A stretch of DNA of 5,871 nt from assembly GCA_030152585.1 (NCBI GenBank), contig JASLJC010000122.1:1-5871 (forward strand), in the 5' to 3' direction. Under the pieces are notes generated by a model that worked only from the letters and a program-made list of their open reading frames with translations, was not told the DNA's origin and ran no database searches. The position numbers and the translations under genes were made by a program. Source of the stretch: Savagea sp. (GTDB lineage: Bacteria > Bacillota > Bacilli > Bacillales_A > Planococcaceae). Below are positions 1 through 5,516 of the stretch, in pieces. Every line of letters begins with the position of its first letter. The first letter of the stretch is position 1.

Positions 1-1066
1 ATTCTTTTGCAAATCCTTCTAATTTAGAACCGACAGGCATCGCTGGTGTAATGGCTGCAATGCGATAGTCTGTTCGAGCGAGTTTTTGAACGGTCGTTGA
101 AATTAAACTACTCCATGCAGGACCTTTAGCTGGCGATTTGACAAAATCACCGGTATCCATTTTATAAGGTCCTGTTCCGTGCCATGTGCCGACTGTATCA
201 TTTTCAGCGGGTCGGAACCCTTTTCCTTTTTTAGTGATGACGTGTACAATCGTTGGACCATCTACCTTTTTCGCATACGTTAAACTTTTTTCTAATTCTT
301 CAAAGTCATGTCCATCTACTGGTCCTAAGTACGTAAATCCGAGCTCTTCAAAAAACATTCCCGGAACGACGAGATATTTAAAACTATCTTTTACACGGTC
401 AGCTGCTTTCGCTAATGTTCCACCAATGGCAGGTACACTTTTTAAAATATATTCTAATTCATCTTTTACCGTATTATATTTACCCGCTGTTCGAATACGT
501 CCGAGTACAGCGTGTAATGCTCCGACATTCGGCGCAATCGACATTTCGTTATCGTTTAAAATAACAGTCATATTCGTTTTCTCATGTCCAATATGGTTCA
601 ATGCTTCTAGCGCCATACCACCTGTTAAAGCACCGTCTCCAATGATCGGCACAACGTAATTTTGATCGCCACGTATGTCGCGCGCAGCGGCCATGCCCAT
701 CGCTGCAGAAAGTGATGTCGAACTATGTCCTGTTTCCCATACGTCGTGTTCACTTTCCGCCATTTTTGGAAAACCACTTAATCCTTTATATTGACGTAAT
801 GTGTCGAATTGATCGGCACGTCCTGTCAATATTTTATGCACGTATGCTTGATGTCCAACATCCCAAAGAAATTTATCGCGTGGACTGTCAAACACTTTAT
901 GCAACATTAACGTCAATTCTACAACCCCTAAGTTCGGGCCGATATGACCACCTGTTACGGATAGCTTCTCGATTAAAAATTGACGAATCTCATGTGCTAA
1001 TTGTTGTAATTGCCCATGATCCATTGTTTTCAAAAATGATGGATGAGTTATACTTGTGAGATCCAT
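1..1066 (-). CDS. dxs: 1-deoxy-D-xylulose-5-phosphate synthase, N-terminal 355 residues (cut by window edge)
   Basis: Dxs condenses pyruvate with glyceraldehyde 3-phosphate, using thiamine diphosphate, to give DXP. This is the first committed step of the cytosolic MEP isoprenoid pathway, and DXP also feeds thiamine and pyridoxal synthesis. The minus-strand frame is open from ATG 1064-1066 to the edge. It starts MDLTSI and shows SVTGGHIGPNLG (residues 37-47, with the conserved His41), FLWDVGHQAYVHK (67-79), ETGHSSTSLS (111-120), the thiamine diphosphate motif from GDGALTGG (143-150) to NDN (171-173), and FFEELGFTYLGPVDGHD further on. It reads through the first, thiamine-binding domain and ends at a PVGSKLEGFAKE stretch that is typical of the family just after that domain. 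Roughly 280 C-terminal residues of a usual ~630 lie outside the window. The start is supported by a GAAGGT-type ribosome site (1078-1083) and by alignment from memory with B. subtilis Dxs. No frameshift is seen. It has its own probable promoter and follows ispA, another isoprenoid gene. Confidence 0.97.
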   Translation of the reverse strand, partial: MDLTSITHPSFLKTMDHGQLQQLAHEIRQFLIEKLSVTGGHIGPNLGVVELTLMLHKVFDSPRDKFLWDVGHQAYVHKILTGRADQFDTLRQYKGLSGFPKMAESEHDVWETGHSSTSLSAAMGMAAARDIRGDQNYVVPIIGDGALTGGMALEALNHIGHEKTNMTVILNDNEMSIAPNVGALHAVLGRIRTAGKYNTVKDELEYILKSVPAIGGTLAKAADRVKDSFKYLVVPGMFFEELGFTYLGPVDGHDFEELEKSLTYAKKVDGPTIVHVITKKGKGFRPAENDTVGTWHGTGPYKMDTGDFVKSPAKGPAWSSLISTTVQKLARTDYRIAAITPAMPVGSKLEGFAKE

Positions 1067-1122
1067 CCGTATCACACACCTTCATAAAAATTTACAACGA
1101 GTCGATCGTTATAACTTCCTTC

Positions 1123-1150
1123 ATTATATCAATCCGACCGTTCAATACAA
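1123..1150 (-). promoter_or_regulatory. Probable SigA-type extended -10 promoter for dxs
   Basis: On the minus strand the ispA-dxs gap contains a perfect TATAAT (1128 down to 1123), preceded by TG and one base (1131-1129), so it is an extended -10 TGATATAAT. A poor -35, TTGTAT (1150-1145), lies 16 bases upstream. Extended -10 promoters tolerate weak -35 boxes. Transcription would begin near 1116, giving a leader of about 50 bases that includes the dxs ribosome site. There is no terminator hairpin between ispA and dxs, so read-through from the upstream operon is also expected. The call rests on pattern only. Confidence 0.65.
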
Positions 1151-1159
1151 CCTATTGAT

Positions 1160-2044
1160 TTAAATGTTCCGCTCAATAATATAGTTTGCAAATTGTTCTA
1201 ACAATGACTCTTTCTTATCTAAAAAAGCAAGACTTTCAATTGCTTCGCGGTGTCGATCGAGTAATACTTGCTTTGCACCTTCTAATCCGAGTAAAGCAGG
1301 ATACGTTGACTTTTCGCTTTCTTCATCACTTCCGGCAGGCTTTCCGAGCTGTTCTGTCGTGCTCGTCACATCTAAAATATCGTCTTTAATTTGAAAGGCT
1401 AATCCGATATTATATGCATATCGTTTTAAATGTTCTCGTTTATCTTCGCACAATTGCGCTAAAATCGCACCTGCTTCAATACTAAATGATAATAAAGCAC
1501 CGGTTTTCCGTACGTGAATCGCTTCAATTTCCTCTACCGTTAGTTGCTTTTGCTCACCTGCTAAATCTAATACTTGACCTGCAACCATACCTTTGACGCC
1601 TGCTGCCTCACTTAATAGACGAATTAACTCGACTTGTTGTTCCGCAACGACTCGTTCTGTACGTGTAATACTTTCAAATGCAAGTGCTTGCATCGCATCT
1701 CCTGCTAAAATCGCTGTCGCTTCATCAAATTTTTTATGATTCGTCAATTGACCTCTTCGGTAATCATCATCATCCATAGCCGGTAAGTCATCATGAATAA
1801 GTGAATACGTATGAATAAATTCAACTGCTGCGGCAACGTATAACGCATCGTCAATTCGTATGTCCAAATCTTCTAATGTCGCTAAAACGAGTAAAGGACG
1901 AATTCGCTTTCCTCCTGCGTCAATCGAATATCGCATCGCTTCCACCAATAAACGTGGTGCATCTTGCTGCTCCAATAAATCGTGCAATGTTGCATCGATT
2001 TTCGGACGATTCGTTTCAATAAATTTTTCTAACGTCATTCCCAT
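1160..2044 (-). CDS. ispA: Farnesyl diphosphate synthase (short-chain polyprenyl synthase)
   Basis: IspA elongates DMAPP with two IPP units to make farnesyl diphosphate, the cytosolic precursor of undecaprenyl phosphate, quinone side chains and haem O. The 294-residue protein has the usual length. It shows GGKRIRP (44-50, substrate binding), the first Asp-rich motif DDLPAMD (85-91, with the two-residue insertion of bacterial type II enzymes), RRGQ (96-99), RKTGAL (179-184), FQIKDDILD (217-225, second Asp-rich motif) and EKSTYP (244-249). Tyr80, five residues before the first Asp, is a bulky chain-length stop equivalent to Tyr81 of Geobacillus stearothermophilus FPP synthase, so a C15 product is inferred. 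ATG 2042-2044 directly follows the xseB stop codon. It is chosen over the ATG two codons later because AGGAG at 2053-2057 lies 8 bases away. It is in the same operon as xseB and upstream of dxs. A geranylgeranyl product is less likely but not excluded. Confidence 0.96.
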   Translation of the reverse strand: MGMTLEKFIETNRPKIDATLHDLLEQQDAPRLLVEAMRYSIDAGGKRIRPLLVLATLEDLDIRIDDALYVAAAVEFIHTYSLIHDDLPAMDDDDYRRGQLTNHKKFDEATAILAGDAMQALAFESITRTERVVAEQQVELIRLLSEAAGVKGMVAGQVLDLAGEQKQLTVEEIEAIHVRKTGALLSFSIEAGAILAQLCEDKREHLKRYAYNIGLAFQIKDDILDVTSTTEQLGKPAGSDEESEKSTYPALLGLEGAKQVLLDRHREAIESLAFLDKKESLLEQFANYIIERNI

Positions 2045-2266
2045 CTAAAGTTCTCCTTCTTCTACCGACGATTGATCTCGTTTCATCATTTCCGTCATTT
2101 TTTTCTCTGCATCTTGTAACTTCGTCTGGCAAATTACCGATAACTCCATACCTCTTTGATAAAGTTCCATCGCTTGTTCTAGTGGTACTTCACCCGTTTC
2201 TAGTGACTGGACAATTTTTTCAAGTTCGGTCATCGCTTCTTCAAACATCATCGTTTGCTTTTCCAT
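2045..2266 (-). CDS. xseB: Exodeoxyribonuclease VII small subunit
   Basis: XseB is the small helical subunit that binds the XseA large subunit in multiple copies to form exonuclease VII, a cytoplasmic metal-independent nuclease that degrades single-stranded DNA from both ends. The protein has 73 residues from ATG 2264-2266, a normal family length (about 70-85). It shows the family signature FEEAMTELEKIVQSLETGEV (8-27), LEQAMELYQRGMEL (29-42), then CQTKLQDAEKKM (46-57) and a short acidic tail, all predicted helix hairpin. The frame is open to an earlier ATG at 2320, but the 18 extra residues match nothing in the family and would overlap xseA by 80 bases, while GGAGG at 2276-2280 serves ATG 2266. 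With this start it overlaps the 3' end of xseA by 26 bases, which suggests coupled translation of the two subunits. It ends flush against ispA. Confidence 0.95.
   Translation of the reverse strand: MEKQTMMFEEAMTELEKIVQSLETGEVPLEQAMELYQRGMELSVICQTKLQDAEKKMTEMMKRDQSSVEEGEL
2053..2057 (-). promoter_or_regulatory. Ribosome binding site of ispA, inside the end of xseB
   Basis: AGGAG, within GAAGGAGAA on the minus strand, sits in the last codons of xseB, 8 bases before ATG 2044. The xseB stop TAG and the ispA ATG are adjacent (TAGATG), so ribosomes ending xseB stop on top of the ispA start region. This favours translational coupling and sets the first ATG, not the one at 2038, as the start. Confidence 0.8.
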
Positions 2267-3611
2267 TTTTATCCCCCTCCATTTGATTAATCTGTTCAAC
2301 GCGTGTACGTACTGTTCCATCTTTTACATGTACCGTTAAGAAATCTCCTACTTGAACATCTTGAACCGATGTCATCAATTTTTCTTCATTATATGTCATT
2401 GTAAATCCTCGTTGTAGCACTTGCAATGGATTTAACGTCGTCAAAAGACGGACATGTTGAATGAACCGATGTTGGTGAGTCGTCATCGTTTGCTTCATCG
2501 CGACTTGCAATCGTTTTGCAACTTGTTTCTGTTGATCTGTTGCACGTTGAACGAGATGTTTTGGATTTTGTTGCGTAAGTCTCGATTCTAACTGTTTGTA
2601 AAGCAGTCGCTGTTCAGTTTGACGTTCATTTATTTTATAATGCAATCGCTCTGTTGTACGCAAGAGACGTTCATAAAATGGTTCGTACAATCGTTCAGGA
2701 TATTGAATTACGGGTGATTGTTGTACGTTGAACCATCTTGCTTTTTCACGATCATACGTCCGTTTCATACTATGAAACAGTCGTTGCTCTGCATTTTTTA
2801 ATTGAATTTGAATGTCGACCATCGACGGTGTAACAAGTTCTGCAGCAGCAGTAGGGGTCGGCGCTCTATGGTCTGCAACAAAATCGGTTAATGTCGTATC
2901 TGTCTCATGTCCGACACCACTTACGACGGGGACACGCGTTGAAAAAATCGTTCGTACGACTCGTTCATCATTAAACGCCCATAAGTCTTCAATCGACCCT
3001 CCGCCACGAGCAACGATAAGAACATCCAATTCGTGTTCATTCGCTTCTTCAACGGCTTGTACAATCGATTGAGGAGCTTTTTCTCCTTGTACAACCGCTT
3101 CAAATAAAATAATTGTTGCAATCGGATAACGTCTTAAAATCGTCGACTTCATATCTTGTAAAGCCGCTCCTTTTTTCGACGTTACGATACCAATTTTTTC
3201 CGGATATCGAGGAAGAGGTTGTTTCCACCTCGGATCGAACAATCCTTCTTTTTCTAATTTTTCTTTTAACTGTCGTAACGCTACAAATAAAGCACCTTCT
3301 CCTGCTGGTATTACTTCCTCTACATACAATTGATGTTGACCGTAACGCTCGTATAAATCAATACGCCCACGCATTATAACGTCCATACCTGATTCTGGTT
3401 GAAATGTAAAACGTTGAACGGCGCCACTAAATGCAATCGTCCGAAGTTGTGACTGTTCATCTTTCAACGTTGCGTACATAATGTTGCGTTGTATTTTGAC
3501 ATTCGACAATTCGCCTCGAACGTATATGTCTTGTAAATGGGGATCTCGTTTCAACTTATATTGTAAATATTTTGTTAACGCTGTAACTGTTAAATATGTC
3601 GGTTGTCCCAT
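2241..3611 (-). CDS. xseA: Exodeoxyribonuclease VII large subunit
   Basis: XseA is the catalytic subunit of exonuclease VII, which cuts single-stranded DNA into oligonucleotides and acts in mismatch repair and damage processing. The 456-residue protein has normal length. An N-terminal OB fold (about 5-102) contains YLTVTALTKYLQYKL and RGELSNVK. The catalytic domain follows, with GIVTSKKGAALQDM (141-154), the ARGGGSIEDLWAFNDE block (201-216), SGVGHETDTTLTDFVADHRA (231-250) and PTPTAAAELV (251-260). Asp153, Arg202, His235 and Asp238 correspond to E. coli residues reported as needed for activity (Asp155, Arg205, His238, Asp241; from memory). A long charged helical region (about 265-390) is the expected XseB-binding coiled coil, and LNPLQVLQRGFTMTY (393-407) is the C-terminal family motif. 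ATG 3609-3611 has AGGAGG at 3617-3622, five bases away. Odd point: the OB-fold loop after LSNVK lacks the usual His/Ser-Gly-His stretch. It overlaps xseB. Confidence 0.97.
   Translation of the reverse strand: MGQPTYLTVTALTKYLQYKLKRDPHLQDIYVRGELSNVKIQRNIMYATLKDEQSQLRTIAFSGAVQRFTFQPESGMDVIMRGRIDLYERYGQHQLYVEEVIPAGEGALFVALRQLKEKLEKEGLFDPRWKQPLPRYPEKIGIVTSKKGAALQDMKSTILRRYPIATIILFEAVVQGEKAPQSIVQAVEEANEHELDVLIVARGGGSIEDLWAFNDERVVRTIFSTRVPVVSGVGHETDTTLTDFVADHRAPTPTAAAELVTPSMVDIQIQLKNAEQRLFHSMKRTYDREKARWFNVQQSPVIQYPERLYEPFYERLLRTTERLHYKINERQTEQRLLYKQLESRLTQQNPKHLVQRATDQQKQVAKRLQVAMKQTMTTHQHRFIQHVRLLTTLNPLQVLQRGFTMTYNEEKLMTSVQDVQVGDFLTVHVKDGTVRTRVEQINQMEGDKNGKANDDV
2276..2280 (-). promoter_or_regulatory. 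Ribosome binding site of xseB, inside xseA
   Basis: GGAGG followed by a G-run lies 9 bases before ATG 2266 on the minus strand, within the xseA coding sequence. It decides the start of xseB: no comparable site belongs to the longer reading from 2320. Confidence 0.8.
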
Positions 3612-3631
3612 CGTATCCTCCTAACCGAAAA

Positions 3632-3658
3632 GAAACGCTGCCGAATGGGCAGCGTTTC
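3632..3658 (-). terminator. Hairpin between folD and xseA, possible partial terminator
   Basis: GAAACGCTGCC (3632-3642) and GGCAGCGTTTC (3648-3658) form a perfect 11-bp stem with a five-base loop. On the minus strand it begins five bases after the folD stop codon, and its descending arm, ending GTTTC, is followed by TTTTCGG. The T-run is interrupted and short, so termination is probably incomplete. The xseA ribosome site starts only nine bases after the stem. It could instead protect or mark a processed folD mRNA 3' end. The structure is seen directly; the function is inferred. Confidence 0.55.
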
Positions 3659-3663
3659 ATTCG

Positions 3664-4518
3664 TTATTTCGCTAATTGAGCTTTTGCGCTTTGTAACGTA
3701 TTACTTAAAAGCATCGTAATCGTCATTGGACCGACACCGCCTGGTACGGGAGTAATCGCTTCAACGACTTCATAAACGTCATCGTAATCGACATCACCAC
3801 ATAACTTTCCATTTTCATCACGGTTCATCCCGACATCAATGACGACAGCGCCTCGTTTTAAATGATCTTTTTTAATCATTTTCGCACGTCCCACTGCTGC
3901 GACGACGATGTCTGCTTGACGTGTATATGAAGCTAAATCTTCTGTTTTAGAATGACAATATGTCACTGTTGCATCTTTTTGTAAAAGTAATTGCCCCATC
4001 GGCTTTCCAACGATGTTACTTCGTCCGATTACAACTGCATGTTTACCACGTACGTCTATATTTTCTCGCTCAAGTAATTCCATAATGCCATATGGTGTAC
4101 AAGATAAAAAGGTCGGTTGCCCGATCATCATTTTGCCGACATTTTGTGGATGAAAACCGTCTACGTCTTTTTCTGGTCGAATCGTCAAAATGACTTTATC
4201 TTCATCAATATGGCTCGGAAGTGGCAACTGTACTAAAATACCGTGGATCGTATCATCTTCGTTTAGTTGCTCGACACGTTGAAGAAGCTCTTCTTCTGTC
4301 GTACTTGCAGGTAGACGAATTACTTCTGATTTCATTCCCACTTTTTCACTTGCTGCTTCTTTATTTCGCACATAAGTCGCACTCGCTTGGTCATCTCCGA
4401 CTAAAATTACAGCTAAACCCGGTTGTACACCTTGCTTTTTGAGTTGCTCGACTTCTTGCTTTATTTCTTCTTTTATTGTATTTCCTATCGCTTTACCATC
4501 AATGTTTTTGGATGACAT
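3664..4518 (-). CDS. folD: Bifunctional methylenetetrahydrofolate dehydrogenase / methenyltetrahydrofolate cyclohydrolase
   Basis: FolD oxidises 5,10-methylene-THF to 5,10-methenyl-THF with NADP+ and hydrolyses the latter to 10-formyl-THF, supplying one-carbon units for purines and formyl-Met-tRNA in the cytosol. The 284-residue protein has the usual length. The N-terminal catalytic domain shows VGDDQASATYVRNKEAA (40-56) with Tyr49 and catalytic Lys53, GILVQLPLP (93-101) with Gln97, and KDVDGFHPQNVG (117-128) with Asp120. The Rossmann domain has VVIGRSNIVGKPM (162-174), and the C-terminus has the signature TPVPGGVGPMT (256-266). All key residues known from E. coli FolD are present. ATG 4516-4518 is preceded by AAGGGGA (4527-4533) at eight bases. 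The gap to the nusB stop is 19 bases, so nusB and folD are co-transcribed. A strong hairpin follows the stop codon. Confidence 0.98.
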   Translation of the reverse strand: MSSKNIDGKAIGNTIKEEIKQEVEQLKKQGVQPGLAVILVGDDQASATYVRNKEAASEKVGMKSEVIRLPASTTEEELLQRVEQLNEDDTIHGILVQLPLPSHIDEDKVILTIRPEKDVDGFHPQNVGKMMIGQPTFLSCTPYGIMELLERENIDVRGKHAVVIGRSNIVGKPMGQLLLQKDATVTYCHSKTEDLASYTRQADIVVAAVGRAKMIKKDHLKRGAVVIDVGMNRDENGKLCGDVDYDDVYEVVEAITPVPGGVGPMTITMLLSNTLQSAKAQLAK

Positions 4519-4537
4519 ATGTATAATCCCCTTTTAT

Positions 4538-4912
4538 TTAATCATTGTATTTTGATAAAACACCATTTACAAACTTTCCAGCACGTTCGTCGCTGAATGT
4601 TTTACATAATTCAACCGCTTCGTCAATGACGACTTTCGGTGGCACTTCTGTATAAAGTAATTCATACGTTGCAAGACGCAATACGGTACGCTCTACTTTT
4701 GGTAAACGGTCCATTGACCAGTTTGTTAAATGTTCAGTAATTTTTGTATCAATTGCTTCTTTTTGTTCAACTGTTCCTCGAACAATCTGTTCATAAAATG
4801 AATCTAACGGTCCCTCTACAACATGTTGAATCGCTTCTTCTAATGCGACTTCTGTTTGATCGAGTTGAAAGAGTGTTTGTACCGCTTTTTCTCGTGCTGT
4901 ACGTCGTTTCAT
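4538..4912 (-). CDS. nusB: Transcription antitermination factor NusB
   Basis: NusB is a small all-helical RNA-binding protein. With NusE (ribosomal protein S10) it binds boxA in nascent RNA and, in the antitermination complex, keeps RNA polymerase elongating through rRNA operons. The 124-residue protein starts MKRRTAREKAVQTLFQLD, the arginine-rich RNA-binding N-terminus of the family. It continues with WSMDRLPKVERTVLRLATYELLY (65-87) and VVIDEAVELCKTFSDERAGKFVNGVL (94-119), the most conserved C-terminal helices. ATG 4910-4912 is chosen over the in-frame ATG 4949-4951: AAGGAGA (4923-4929) lies ten bases upstream, B. subtilis NusB begins at the same MKRRTAREKA, and the earlier ATG overlaps a probable -10 box. 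It is the first gene of a nusB-folD-xseAB-ispA group and sits behind a terminator-like hairpin. Confidence 0.96.
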   Translation of the reverse strand: MKRRTAREKAVQTLFQLDQTEVALEEAIQHVVEGPLDSFYEQIVRGTVEQKEAIDTKITEHLTNWSMDRLPKVERTVLRLATYELLYTEVPPKVVIDEAVELCKTFSDERAGKFVNGVLSKYND

Positions 4913-4922
4913 GCGTTTATAA

Positions 4923-4929
4923 TCTCCTT
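4923..4929 (-). promoter_or_regulatory. Ribosome binding site that sets the nusB start
   Basis: AAGGAGA on the minus strand, ten bases before ATG 4912. The in-frame ATG at 4951 has only a weak A/G-rich stretch upstream, so this site supports the shorter 124-residue NusB. Confidence 0.75.
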
Positions 4930-4946
4930 TATTTAATCTCTTTTTT

Positions 4947-4975
4947 ATCATACCATACTTTCTTTTTTTCGTTCA
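4947..4975 (-). promoter_or_regulatory. Probable extended -10 promoter for nusB-folD-xseAB-ispA
   Basis: On the minus strand TGGTATGAT (4955 down to 4947) is an extended -10 element with a five-of-six match to TATAAT. The hexamer 17 bases upstream (4975-4970, TGAACG) is a poor -35. An A-rich stretch (GAAAAAAAGAAAG) fills the spacer. Transcription would start near 4940 and give a short leader of about 28 bases carrying the nusB ribosome site. A second, weaker candidate is TATAAG (4996-4991) with no clear -35. The position just behind a terminator-like hairpin supports a separate transcription unit. Confidence 0.5.
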
Positions 4976-5018
4976 TTTTTTTAAACGAATCTTATACATA
5001 TTATTGACAATATTAAAA

Positions 5019-5070
5019 ACAACAAATCTAGCGATCCATTACTATATGTAAGGACGACTAGATTTGTTGT
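5019..5070 (-). terminator. Probable intrinsic terminator after the acc-yqhY genes
   Basis: ACAACAAATCTAG (5019-5031) and CTAGATTTGTTGT (5058-5070) pair perfectly over 13 bp. The interior continues with bulged pairing (5032-5033 with 5055-5056, 5035-5037 with 5052-5054, 5039-5042 with 5048-5051) to a TATAT loop, about 22 bp in all. On the minus strand the stem begins 31 bases after the Asp23-protein stop codon, and the transcript 3' of it has five T in a row (5019-5015) and then AATATT. The base is AT-rich, so strength is uncertain. The plus-strand side has no T-run, so it is unidirectional. Confidence 0.6.
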
Positions 5071-5086
5071 ATTCGTTCATTTCATT

Positions 5087-5098
5087 TGAACGCGTTCA
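5087..5098. repeat. 12-bp perfect palindrome in the Asp23-nusB gap
   Basis: TGAACGCGTTCA is a perfect 12-bp palindrome, three bases past the stop codon of the Asp23/Gls24 gene. A further copy of its half, CGTTCA, follows at 5074-5079 and forms a small inverted repeat with the left half (7-base loop), and another lies at 4970-4975. It might be an operator or part of the mRNA end structure. The half-site hexamer also occurs by chance in nearby coding sequence (for example 2623, 2668 and 2692), so function is unproven. Confidence 0.4.
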
Positions 5099-5101
5099 TT
5101 G

Positions 5102-5500
5102 CTACGCTTCTTCTTGAAAACGAATGCCTGTGACGAAAACGTTCACTTCTTTCGTTTCGAGCGATGTCATATGAAAAACAGTCTGGCGAACTTGTTCTTG
5201 TAATGCTAATGCGACTTCTGGTACGTGAACACCGTATTCAACGATACAATATACATCGATACAAAGTGCCCCATCTTTCCATGTCGTTTTAACGCCTTTA
5301 CCATGAACAGTCTTTCCTAGTTTTTCTGCGACATCTGTCGCTAAATTACCTTGTGTCATCGCAACACCTTCTACTTCATTTGCAGCAATTCCGATGATCA
5401 CTTCTAAAACCTCAGGTGCTAAATGGATACGTCCTAGCACGTCTCCTGTCGCTGTTTTTTTACTGATGAGCGACGGTTCATTGTTTTTCTTTTGTGACAT
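5102..5500 (-). CDS. yqhY: Asp23/Gls24 family protein (YqhY-like)
   Basis: This 132-residue protein belongs to the Asp23/Gls24 (DUF322) family. It has no signal peptide or membrane segment, so it is cytosolic or peripheral. The conserved core runs from GRIHLAPEVLEVIIGIAANEVEGVAM (23-48) through the glycine-rich GKTVHGKGVKT (62-72) and LCIDVYCIVEYGVHVPEVA to VRQTVFHMTSLETKEVNVFVTGI near the C-terminus. The first ~20 residues are polar and variable. The biochemical function is not established. From memory, loss of B. subtilis YqhY selects suppressor mutations in acetyl-CoA carboxylase genes, which points to a control role on that enzyme. The gene sits 14 bases after accC, and its AAGGAGG ribosome site (5510-5516) touches the accC stop codon, so the two are co-transcribed and probably coupled. 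A terminator-like hairpin follows. Other family paralogues (AmaP-associated Asp23, YloU) are less likely because of the accC context. Confidence 0.93.
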   Translation of the reverse strand: MSQKKNNEPSLISKKTATGDVLGRIHLAPEVLEVIIGIAANEVEGVAMTQGNLATDVAEKLGKTVHGKGVKTTWKDGALCIDVYCIVEYGVHVPEVALALQEQVRQTVFHMTSLETKEVNVFVTGIRFQEEA

Positions 5501-5509
5501 ATTGTAAAA

Positions 5510-5516
5510 CCTCCTT
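5510..5516 (-). promoter_or_regulatory. Ribosome binding site of yqhY overlapping the accC stop
   Basis: AAGGAGG on the minus strand shares its first two bases with the accC TAA stop (5517-5515) and lies nine bases before ATG 5500. A ribosome terminating accC covers this site, so expression of the two proteins may be linked. Confidence 0.75.

Noticed and set aside
186..1059. Plus-strand open frames opposite dxs (186-659 and 712-1059)
   Set aside because: They are antisense shadows of a clearly coding dxs frame, have no convincing ribosome site and show no recognisable protein features.
1092..1124. Ten-codon upstream reading frame ahead of dxs, beginning ATGAAGGAAG
   Set aside because: Its ATG overlaps the predicted -10 element, so it would not be in the transcript from that promoter, and it has no ribosome site of its own.
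2267..2320. Longer N-terminus for xseB starting at 2320
   Set aside because: The extra 18 residues do not resemble the family, deepen the overlap with xseA, and the good ribosome site at 2276-2280 serves ATG 2266.
4913..4951. Longer N-terminus for nusB starting at 4951
   Set aside because: The ATG overlaps the predicted -10 box and lacks a ribosome site; NusB proteins begin at the MKRRTAREKA segment.
5002..5012. TATTGACAATA palindrome containing a perfect plus-strand TTGACA
   Set aside because: No -10 box lies 16-18 bases downstream on the plus strand and no plus-strand gene follows, so a promoter is not supported; an 11-base odd palindrome in AT-rich DNA is easily chance.
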